From Eggerthellaceae bacterium (GTDB lineage: Bacteria; Actinomycetota; Coriobacteriia; Coriobacteriales; Eggerthellaceae): a stretch of DNA of 14,027 nucleotides. This document shows positions 8,501-14,027 of this stretch, piece after piece; the first letter of the stretch is position 1; each line of letters begins with the position of its first letter. The notes below the pieces were generated by a model. That model had not been told where the DNA came from and did not search any database. It saw only the letters and a list, made by a program, of their open reading frames with translations. Location of the stretch: the NCBI GenBank assembly GCA_003452695.1, contig DMNP01000112.1:1-14027 (forward strand), read 5' to 3'. A program made the translations under genes and the position numbers.

Positions 8501-11500
8501 CGGTCGGCCACGACGGGCGGGACGACCAGCGTGCCGTCCACGGCAACCGACACGGCAGGCACGCCATCGCGCCCGGTGCCGACCATGGCAAGCCCGTTGT
8601 ATTCGTCGCCGTCCTTCAGCTTGGTGAATGCGCACACCACTTCGCGGGCATCGCCCGCAGGGCCCAGCACCTGCACGGGCACGGCAAGCATGTCCAGCGA
8701 TCGGCTGCGGCACACCACGTACATGGAATCGATGGCCGTGTCCTCCGCATCGGTCGTGCCAGGCTCGTAGTACCACTCGAACAGGTCCTCGTCTATTTCG
8801 GGCACGACCCCGCTGCCGGGATACTTGTCGGTTTCCGAAAGCGAAAACGGATAGCTGCCCTTCTTCATGGCAATCTCGGCGGCCACCTTGCCGTCGGCCT
8901 TGTCTTGGTCAGACATATAGAAGCGCGCCGTATAGTATTCCTGGTATCCCGACGACCCGCCGAAATCGGCGAAGGAGCCCTTCTTACCGCGATAGACGAT
9001 GGTTTGTATCTCGTCGCACCCGCGGAACGCCCCTGCAGCAATGTTCAGGTCGTTCATGTCGCGCCCGAAATCCAGCGTGGCCAGCTCGCTCAGCTTCACG
9101 TCGGTCTTCTCGTGGTCGTAGGCGAAGGCGTCCACGCCGATGCGCCCCACGCTGGCGGGAATGCGGATGCCGGTAACGCCCATGCGCCGATAGAACGCAT
9201 AGTCGGCAATTTCTATGGGCTCGTAGCCAAAGCCCGACGGGTCGCGCGCCACGTCGGGGATTACCACATCGCCTTCGCAGAGCGCATCCACCGCAGAAAG
9301 CGACCGGGTGCCGCCGCCCACCTTCACCGTGCCAGGGCCGTCCGCCCCGGGCATCGTTACCACGCGGTAGGACACCGCATGGCCGTTTGCGTCGTCTTCG
9401 GTGAACATCTCGCCGGGCAGGTAGTCGCCTATGGCGTAGTCGGCGCGGCACGACCCCGTGTATCCCGACCCCGCAATGGCCACGGCGGTAATCTGCACGC
9501 GCCCGCGCGATACCAAATCGTCGGTGCCTTCCCACGCGCCGCCCGGCTCGGGCTTGCGTTGGAACGAATAGGTAATGTGCTGGTCCACCATAAGGTAGTT
9601 GCCCTTGGCGTCTTCGCACCAGGCGTACGATTCGGCCATCGGGTCGCGCGGGGTTCCGCTGTACTTGAAGCCCTCGGGCACGACGATGCGTCCGTTTTCC
9701 AGCGCCATCAGGTCCACCTTCTTGGCAAAGGCATGCAGGCCGCCCGCCAGCTTCGCGTTCATGGAAGGATTGCCCGCAAACTCCCACACGTTGGCATCGC
9801 CCGGATAATCGGGAATGGAGCCCTCCGCGATGTCGGATTCCTTCACCGTGCGCGAATCGATTGCCTTGAACAGCGTGTCCAGCTTCACCGAAACGGCCCC
9901 GATGCGCCCATCGCCTTCGGGCGACTCCGCCGTTGCGCCATCGATGCCTCGCCCGACGAACCCGGCGGCCGCCGCCTGCTCGTTTTCGTAGAAGCGCACC
10001 GTGGCAAAGTAGTCCGGACGCGATGCCACGAACACACTGCGCGGCGATGCAAGCGCTCCCGCCCGGTACACGACCTGCTTTATGGCGCGGCTCGACGAAA
10101 AGCAGGACACGTTAATGGCAACGGCGTCCGCATTTCCGCAGAACGCTACGCGCGCAAGCGATGCGCAATTGGAAAAGGCCCCGGCCCCGACGCTTTCCAG
10201 CGAAGCCGGCAGCTCGATTTCGCCTATCGCCGTGCCATAGAAGGCCGACGTGCCGATTTCCTTCAGGCCATCGGGCAATTCGATGCCGGTCACGAACCGG
10301 TTGTTGTACAACACGTTGGCGGCAATCGCGGTGGTTCCCGGCGCGAAGGCAACCGTCTTAGGCGCGTTGAACGCGTTCACGTTCACGCTGGCCGTGTTGG
10401 CGGGAAGCACCAGCCGCGTAAGCGCCGGCGTATAGGAAAACGCGTTCGTTTCTATGGTAAGCGTCGCAAACGGCGACGCGTCCGCTTCGATGGACAGCTC
10501 GCGCAGCGCATCGCAATGGTTGAACGCCCCGAAGGGAATGACCGTGCAACCACGCAGCTGCACGCGTTCCAGTGCAACACAGCCGTTGAACACATAGCCC
10601 ACGTTGTCTGTGTCGAACAGCTTCGTCATGCCGCTCACCGATGCGCTTTTCAGCTGCCGGCAACTGGAGAAAACGCCGTAGCCAAGGTGCGCCACCGTTT
10701 CGGGCATGTCCATCTGTTCGATTCCGGAAGCCGAAAACGCCCATTGCCCGATGTCGACCAGGCCCTCGGGCAGGTCCACCGCCGTCACGTTCGAACAGCC
10801 CGAAAAGGCGTATGCCGCAAGCGATGCCACGTTGTAGTACGTGTTGCCATGGCGGATGCGCTGCGGCACGACCACGCGCCCTGCCGTGGTCTCGTCGATG
10901 GCCACGCCCGGGTTCGAACGCGACCCCAACGCCACGCACGGGTAATCGGCGCTCGTGCTGTCCACGGTGAACGTGCATGGCACGTTGCCCACCGTTCCAT
11001 CGGGCGCAACCACCTGCACCTGCGCCGCGAACTCGTAGCCAATATTCACCTCGGGAGCCTTCACCGTAATGGTGAATCGTGCCTGGCCGCTATAGGCTCC
11101 CGCAGCGGATATCGTTACGCGTATATCGCCCGGCTCGGTCAAGTTTGCCGTGTCCTCCCAGACGGTTTCGCTGTACAGCCCCCGCCGCTGGAACGACACC
11201 GTATAGTCCACGTTGTGCTTCAACAACCGCCCGTTGCCGTCGGCCACGTCCAGCGCGGTTGCGTCGATTACCGGCTTGCCCGTGTATTCGAATTCCTGGC
11301 CGTCTGCAATGCCGCGCACGATAACGTCGTCGAACGTATAGGCGTCGTTCAGCTGAATGGGATAGGCATCTGTGGAATCCGAAAGCGTGCTGCGCAGTGC
11401 CACGATGTTATCGGGAGCCGCATCCACGAAGCGCCACGCCGGCGCGAACCAATAGCCGTCGTCGGTGAAGCCCGGCGGAAAAGCCGCCAGCGCACCGTCG

Positions 11501-13674
11501 TACAGGCCGCTTGCCCGGTCCACCGCCGTTTCCAAAAACGCCAGCTGCAGCGAGTCGTCTATGGTCATGCGCCCGATGGGCGCCGCTTTGCCGATGTCGG
11601 CCTGGCTGGCGTAGAACACGACGGAATAGAAGTGCTCGGGCGCAGCCGCAGCATGCGTAAGCGCCGTGCTGAAGATGTATGGATCGTCGGATTTCTTGTC
11701 GCGCCAGACCACTTCGGAAATGCTCGAAGCATCGGCGAACACGTTCTGGCCAAACGATGCGCGCGCCATGTTGCCGCGGAATTCCACGCGCGCAAGCGCC
11801 GAGCAACCGCGGAAGGCATCGTCGCCCACCGATGCCAGGCCCGCCGGCAGGCTTATGCCGTTCAACCTGCAGGCCAGGTTTTCCATTACATCGGGGCGCC
11901 GGTCGAACCCGAACGCCGACAAGTCCATGGACGTTACCGCGAATGTGTTCCCGAACAACTGTACCGTATCGGGCACGGTCAGGCTTCCATCAAGCGTTGC
12001 CACCACGGCGCGCGGATACAGCGAGCGCAGATATCCCATGCTTGTCACGTACGTGAAGCGCCCCTGCCAGTTGCCTTCGCTTACCGCAACGGTCGGCTTG
12101 CCGCCCATGGAGGTGACCCGGAACCAGCACGGTTCCCGCGATGCCGTTCCGTCGGGGGCCACGTAGTCCACGTCGTAGCGAAAGGTGCTTCCTTCGCCAA
12201 GCCAGATGGTGAACTCATCGCCCGTCTGGCCCGTATAGCGGCTTCCCTGTTTCGGAGTAATCGTCGCGCGCACAACGCCCGGGTTCACCAGGTCGTCGGT
12301 GGGCGCCCATTCGCCCGCCGCGTTCTTGCGGCTGTAGGCAAAGTTCAGGTCCGTCTCGTCCAACTCGTTGCCCTCGGTATCCGCTACATGAATCCCGGGC
12401 GCTGCTTCAAGCGCGGTATAGCTGAGGTCCCATGCGGGCTCGCCGTCCACCTTGCGGTCCTCGGCGTCGGTCACCTTCGCACGCGAAAGGTCGCGGTAAT
12501 CCGACCATTCGGCATAGAAGCGCGTAGACATGTCCACCTTGGCGCCCCGGCCGGCACCGTTCTCGAAGCGCCAGATGTTCGTGCCATCGGGCCATTCCGG
12601 CACCGACCCATCGAAAAGCACCCTCTGGTCGTTCAGCATTACTTCCACCTTGCGGTACTGCACGCTGCCCGGCACGACGGCCGTGCCGATGCACATGATG
12701 TTCATGCGCATGGCGTCTTCCGACGGGAAGAACCGTATGGTGTAATAGAACGTCGGCTCGTCTTCCAGGACGGAATTGAAGTAGATGCCCTTTTGGAACG
12801 TCCGCGACGCACCGCGGAACACAACTTGGCGAATGCGCACGTCCGGCCCCGTGAAGGCATATTGGCCGACCTCCGGCACATCGCCCGCGAATTCTACGGT
12901 CTGTATGCCCGCATCGCGGCAGAACGCATACGATGCAATCGTCCTAACCGAAGCCGGGATGACCACCGTCGGGCCAATGGTCGTGCAATTGTAGAACGCA
13001 TGGTCGCCGATGCTTGCCAGCTTGGACGGAAGCGGCGGTACCGTAAGGGCCGTGCAGTTGGCAAATGCGTACGTGCCGATGGCAGAAACGGTTGCGGGAA
13101 GCTGCACGCCGACCAGCTTGCTGCACGATGCGCGCGAAAGACCGCCGAACGCATAGTCGCCCACGCGCACGACTTTCAGCGCAAGGCCCTCGCATTCCAC
13201 CGTTTCGGGAATGGTAATGGTTCCGGAAAGCGCCGTGTCGACCGCCCGCGCACCCGAGTATTCGCCATCGCCGACAACTTCGCAGGTAAGCGACGCTGCG
13301 TCGACCACTGCAAACCCGCAATCCACCTGCGAGATGCTCCCCTGCGCATTCGTAAGGGTTGCTTTGGCGGTGAAGCGTTTGCCGGCAACGAGCCCTTCGC
13401 CATCCAGAGAGCTTGCACGCAACGCCTGAGCGGTCGGGCGCATGGCGGACACGGGGCTTTCCGCATCCACGATGCTGGCGAGCATCGGCTGGGCGGTCAG
13501 GCGCGTGGCTGCGCCTTCATAGTTGCCGCCTTTCTGGGCAGCGAACGCGGGGGAAGGGGGCACGGCAACGGCCAGCAGGCACGCAAGGGCGCACGACGCC
13601 ACAAGCAGGAACGCAAGGCATCCAGCGCCATAGCTACCATCAGTGCCCGTGCGGCGTTTCAACCTGGAAATCAT
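5572..13674 (-). CDS. Giant multi-unit BspA-type LRR_5 surface protein with three C-terminal CWB2 repeats
   Basis: Secreted wall-associated protein of 2700 residues. ATG 13674 is preferred over 13710 because GGGGG lies six bases upstream and it gives a normal signal peptide (MISRLKRR n-region, hydrophobic core, cleavage near SPAFA/AQKG at 45). Five units follow, each with an N-terminal beta module, an LRR_5 solenoid (for example LPEGLATIGASAFADSGL) and a ~100-residue post-LRR module beginning near residues 283, 654, 1197, 1556 and 1941. Ig-like domains follow the first three units (about 399-495, 777-877, 1320-1419; for example EYTGKPVIDA, then GAYSGQARFTI). At about 2059-2122 is a divergent InlB B-repeat-like segment (GDVVQVSV, then FAMPEHAVRMEV). 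Residues 2130-2296 resemble a domain I recall from Eggerthella surface proteins (AYKLLVGQTEAEA, then ITVV). An MBG-like domain spans 2297-2373. Three CWB2 (PF04122) repeats start near 2376, 2484 and 2591 (SRIGGANRYRTA, KRIGGKNRYAIS). CWB2 repeats bind anionic wall polymer in Clostridium difficile S-layer proteins. The ligand of the LRR part is unknown. Confidence 0.92.
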   Translation of the reverse strand: MISRLKRRTGTDGSYGAGCLAFLLVASCALACLLAVAVPPSPAFAAQKGGNYEGAATRLTAQPMLASIVDAESPVSAMRPTAQALRASSLDGEGLVAGKRFTAKATLTNAQGSISQVDCGFAVVDAASLTCEVVGDGEYSGARAVDTALSGTITIPETVECEGLALKVVRVGDYAFGGLSRASCSKLVGVQLPATVSAIGTYAFANCTALTVPPLPSKLASIGDHAFYNCTTIGPTVVIPASVRTIASYAFCRDAGIQTVEFAGDVPEVGQYAFTGPDVRIRQVVFRGASRTFQKGIYFNSVLEDEPTFYYTIRFFPSEDAMRMNIMCIGTAVVPGSVQYRKVEVMLNDQRVLFDGSVPEWPDGTNIWRFENGAGRGAKVDMSTRFYAEWSDYRDLSRAKVTDAEDRKVDGEPAWDLSYTALEAAPGIHVADTEGNELDETDLNFAYSRKNAAGEWAPTDDLVNPGVVRATITPKQGSRYTGQTGDEFTIWLGEGSTFRYDVDYVAPDGTASREPCWFRVTSMGGKPTVAVSEGNWQGRFTYVTSMGYLRSLYPRAVVATLDGSLTVPDTVQLFGNTFAVTSMDLSAFGFDRRPDVMENLACRLNGISLPAGLASVGDDAFRGCSALARVEFRGNMARASFGQNVFADASSISEVVWRDKKSDDPYIFSTALTHAAAAPEHFYSVVFYASQADIGKAAPIGRMTIDDSLQLAFLETAVDRASGLYDGALAAFPPGFTDDGYWFAPAWRFVDAAPDNIVALRSTLSDSTDAYPIQLNDAYTFDDVIVRGIADGQEFEYTGKPVIDATALDVADGNGRLLKHNVDYTVSFQRRGLYSETVWEDTANLTEPGDIRVTISAAGAYSGQARFTITVKAPEVNIGYEFAAQVQVVAPDGTVGNVPCTFTVDSTSADYPCVALGSRSNPGVAIDETTAGRVVVPQRIRHGNTYYNVASLAAYAFSGCSNVTAVDLPEGLVDIGQWAFSASGIEQMDMPETVAHLGYGVFSSCRQLKSASVSGMTKLFDTDNVGYVFNGCVALERVQLRGCTVIPFGAFNHCDALRELSIEADASPFATLTIETNAFSYTPALTRLVLPANTASVNVNAFNAPKTVAFAPGTTAIAANVLYNNRFVTGIELPDGLKEIGTSAFYGTAIGEIELPASLESVGAGAFSNCASLARVAFCGNADAVAINVSCFSSSRAIKQVVYRAGALASPRSVFVASRPDYFATVRFYENEQAAAAGFVGRGIDGATAESPEGDGRIGAVSVKLDTLFKAIDSRTVKESDIAEGSIPDYPGDANVWEFAGNPSMNAKLAGGLHAFAKKVDLMALENGRIVVPEGFKYSGTPRDPMAESYAWCEDAKGNYLMVDQHITYSFQRKPEPGGAWEGTDDLVSRGRVQITAVAIAGSGYTGSCRADYAIGDYLPGEMFTEDDANGHAVSYRVVTMPGADGPGTVKVGGGTRSLSAVDALCEGDVVIPDVARDPSGFGYEPIEIADYAFYRRMGVTGIRIPASVGRIGVDAFAYDHEKTDVKLSELATLDFGRDMNDLNIAAGAFRGCDEIQTIVYRGKKGSFADFGGSSGYQEYYTARFYMSDQDKADGKVAAEIAMKKGSYPFSLSETDKYPGSGVVPEIDEDLFEWYYEPGTTDAEDTAIDSMYVVCRSRSLDMLAVPVQVLGPAGDAREVVCAFTKLKDGDEYNGLAMVGTGRDGVPAVSVAVDGTLVVPPVVADRDGVEYQVVQVGAYAFGSSDPASAAEVARVSLPASVADIAQGAFENCTALQEVQFEGQSALASIGGAAFARCSGLGSIQLPEGLATIGASAFADSGLVRVRVPWSVSSLGKRAFSGCASLREAVLGGAMSLCLPAPQGAPDAWAALAQAGDPQVAAAGSAGSADGAVGAASNASALEVLDDYLFAQCPLLQRVVFDADMSNVFVSGTAFEGDAALAAVVFGDKRLSADARFGDSSPAVYHAISYFADADALSALDRSHYLVLRDGAVPAQRGAADVYAGAYANPPAHWEWIYDGSFDAALRDSMRAYARKIRYALDVSSVDGVFDVAFTVDGVATTWGCYGDVVQVSVATQGIVEFLGMRFTDTATGEVLLETRNGVARGSFAMPEHAVRMEVDCSLPLRIYHERVLTGRTTAATLALADMKKAGESRPALTYSRWGEGGSALLDRTDCYVPLDQLLAARGVRFAAGDSIVFMNGDTLLGSLSYDELYGQKRFAYPELARLGDGGRAEVVPVVAVRSDALTSDDIALGAQQRPSMKQAYKLLVGQTEAEAQGRLSANGLLVEGFTSITVVEGPVPIADMSFAGIGSSYIYNGSPIEPKPTVTNASYGTLKRGVDYELYYEGSKAAGTATCTVAGIGNFKGEKKISYRILRTQSVSGANAYETAAQAALQAYPNGSNGVVVASGAAYYDGLAAASLAGALNYPLLFVKKKSVPSMTRDAIAALKGSKERFYIVIVGSDKSVSPKVEKALRTLVGGKKAFVSRIGGANRYRTAYLAWKYGHNYDRGSRWRSTAIVVSGKSAYGATAASSYAAWAHAPVFACKGKKMDALSLKALKTGGFSRVVVVGNKKDVSAKAKRQIGKVVGSKKVKRIGGKNRYAISLNMAKWAMGQGMGVSSATIVPGTSFMAGMAGGVLAARDGSVVLLASKKNGAALAALSQGAGKMHTLRFVGNKKQIPTATRKLALKNAGWKGAFPLYAS
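5575..6552 (-). other. CWB2 triple repeat (cell-wall-binding region)
   Basis: C-terminal 325 residues of the larger LRR protein. Repeat 1 starts at SVSGANAYETAAQ, repeat 2 at SRIGGANRYRTAY and repeat 3 at KRIGGKNRYAISL. Each carries the CWB2 pattern of (I)GG-x-(N/D)RY or a variant, a later VVxSG or VPG strand with an alternating A/G helix, and a VVVVGN- or RFVGNKK-like turn. Three tandem copies is the usual functional number. The region is Lys/Arg-rich, which fits binding to an anionic secondary wall polymer. Confidence 0.9.
8002..8040 (-). repeat. GC-rich imperfect 9-nt tandem repeat coding an Ala/Gly/Ser insert in LRR block 5
   Basis: The plus strand reads GTCGGCGCT, GCCGGCGCT, GCCGGCGGC in tandem, next to the palindrome GACGGCGCCGTC. 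It encodes the Ala/Gly/Ser stretch AAAGSAGSADGAVGAA, which interrupts the otherwise regular fifth LRR block (between SLCLPAPQGAPDAW and LEVLDDYLFAQC). It is probably a disordered loop that arose by slippage. Confidence 0.5.
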
Positions 13675-13690
13675 GTTGCACCCCCGTCCT
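13675..13690 (-). promoter_or_regulatory. Ribosome-binding site of the larger LRR gene
   Basis: The minus strand reads AGGACGGGGGTGCAAC directly before ATG 13674. The G-run is six bases from the start codon. This supports ATG 13674 over the in-frame ATG at 13710, which would add a Cys/Arg-rich leader before the signal peptide. Confidence 0.55.
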
Positions 13691-13743
13691 GCACGCTGCC
13701 TGCAGCACATCTGCCGGCGTTCTCGGGACGAAAAACTCCCCGC

Positions 13744-13772
13744 CTTAAATGCCCCCGAACCCGGGCCGCCAA
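13744..13772 (-). promoter_or_regulatory. Weak sigma70-type promoter candidate for the LRR operon
   Basis: On the minus strand TTGGCG (13767-13772) and TTTAAG (13744-13749) are separated by exactly 17 bases. Each matches four of six consensus positions. Transcription would start near 13737, giving a leader of about 60 bases before ATG 13674. The -35 box lies inside the loop and right arm of the third stem-loop. It is the best candidate I see, but short matches of this quality arise by chance. Confidence 0.3.
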
Positions 13773-13790
13773 CAAAGGCCGCCCGGGTTC
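13757..13790 (-). terminator. Stem-loop C of the intergenic cluster
   Basis: Inverted repeat with a 10-bp outer stem (GAACCCGGGC/GCCCGGGTTC), one mismatch, three more pairs (GCC/GGC) and a 6-base loop. No U-tract follows on either strand. It could be a high-GC terminator for the upstream gene or a structured element overlapping the downstream promoter. Confidence 0.5.
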
Positions 13791-13796
13791 TGGGAA

Positions 13797-13825
13797 TGGG
13801 TGGGGCAGCCTGGCCGCCCCACCCA
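13797..13825 (-). terminator. Stem-loop B of the intergenic cluster
   Basis: Minus-strand GGGTGGGGCGGC, loop CAG, GCTGCCCCACCC. The stem is 12 bp plus a closing T-A pair. Its one imperfect position is a G-U wobble in minus-strand RNA but an A-C mismatch in plus-strand RNA, which favours function in the minus-strand transcript. No U-tract follows. Confidence 0.55.
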
Positions 13826-13839
13826 CTAGTGCCCCGTTT

Positions 13840-13869
13840 CCTGGTGGGAGCCTAGCCGCTCCCACCAGG
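13840..13869 (-). terminator. Stem-loop A: perfect 12-bp hairpin after the upstream surface-protein gene
   Basis: Minus-strand CCTGGTGGGAGC, loop GGCTAG, GCTCCCACCAGG: a perfect 12-bp stem starting 35 bases after the stop codon at 13905. The position and strength suit transcription termination. There is no U-run after it (AAACGGGG follows), so it would be a U-less terminator of the kind described in high-GC actinobacteria. Confidence 0.6.
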
Positions 13870-13904
13870 TTGGGTCTGCGCCGGGGCCATTGGCGCGAAA
13901 CCCG

Positions 13905-14027
13905 CTACTTCTTCGCAACCTTCACCTTCAGGGTTACGGTCTTCATTGCAGGCGCGTAGTCCTTGTTGCCCTTGGCCACGACCAGCACCTTCACCTTATA
14001 GGTCTTGCCCTTCTTCAGGCCCTTCTT
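13905..14027 (-). CDS. C-terminal end of a Lys-rich Ig/Fn3-like surface protein (partial)
   Basis: Only the last 40 codons and the TAG stop are in the window; the gene continues past the right edge. The peptide is a Lys-rich beta-strand repeat (GLKKGKTYKVKVLVVAKGNK, then DYAPAMKT and LKVKVAKK). Alternating K-V/Y residues and the GLKKGKTYKVKV motif are typical of the last Ig/Fn3-like domain of large secreted proteins in Coriobacteriia and gut Firmicutes, where this end of the protein often contacts the cell wall. It ends 230 bp before the start of the larger LRR gene, with three stem-loops between, so it is probably a separate transcription unit. The full domain content and size cannot be seen. 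Confidence 0.8.
   Translation of the reverse strand, partial: KKGLKKGKTYKVKVLVVAKGNKDYAPAMKTVTLKVKVAKK

Noticed and set aside
13675..13904. tRNA or structured small RNA gene in the intergenic region
   Set aside because: The three stem-loops do not form a cloverleaf and I see no tRNA-like conserved loops. A small RNA cannot be excluded, but nothing in the sequence specifically supports it.
5185..13959. Very long plus-strand open reading frame (2924 codons)
   Set aside because: It is codon-aligned with the minus-strand LRR gene and open only because that gene lacks TTA, CTA and TCA codons. Its translation is His/Arg/Ala-rich with no recognisable domain, while the minus strand has a signal peptide, LRR and CWB2 domains.

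Overview
The window is GC-rich and reads as part of a surface-protein locus. Every gene I can support lies on the minus strand, so transcription runs from the right edge to the left edge. Giant BspA-type leucine-rich-repeat (LRR_5) proteins, CWB2 cell-wall-binding repeats, a Lys-rich Ig/Fn3-like C-terminus and a high-GC codon pattern together suggest an anaerobic Coriobacteriia actinobacterium (Eggerthella/Slackia/Gordonibacter-like gut lineages). This is inference from gene content; no rRNA or housekeeping marker is present.

Layout in transcription order (right to left): (1) 13905-14027, the last 40 codons of a Lys-rich beta-domain surface protein. (2) 13675-13904, an intergenic region with three consecutive strong stem-loops (13840-13869, 13797-13825, 13757-13790), then a weak promoter candidate and a ribosome-binding site. 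(3) 5572-13674, a 2700-residue secreted protein with a signal peptide, five LRR_5 solenoid units, a mixed beta-domain region and three C-terminal CWB2 repeats. (4) 504-5519, a 1671-residue paralogue with a signal peptide, three LRR_5 units, three MBG/Ig-like domains, a Gly/Asp/Asn-rich linker and a C-terminal membrane segment. (5) 1-428, the first 142 codons of a MotA/TolQ/ExbB-family ion-channel protein that runs off the left edge.

The two giant proteins share a repeated architecture: an N-terminal beta module, an LRR_5 block, then a module of about 100 residues that I do not recognise as a named family, sometimes followed by an Ig-like domain. I count eight such units across the two proteins. 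One protein probably binds secondary wall polymer through CWB2 and the other sits in the membrane through a C-terminal helix. The proton-channel gene follows closely, so the three genes may form one operon. The most interesting hypothesis here is an envelope-spanning system in a single-membrane bacterium in which a TolQ/ExbB-like motor works with very large surface LRR proteins. It rests on gene order and domain recognition only.

The long plus-strand open frames (for example 5185-13959) are antisense shadows caused by codon bias, not genes.
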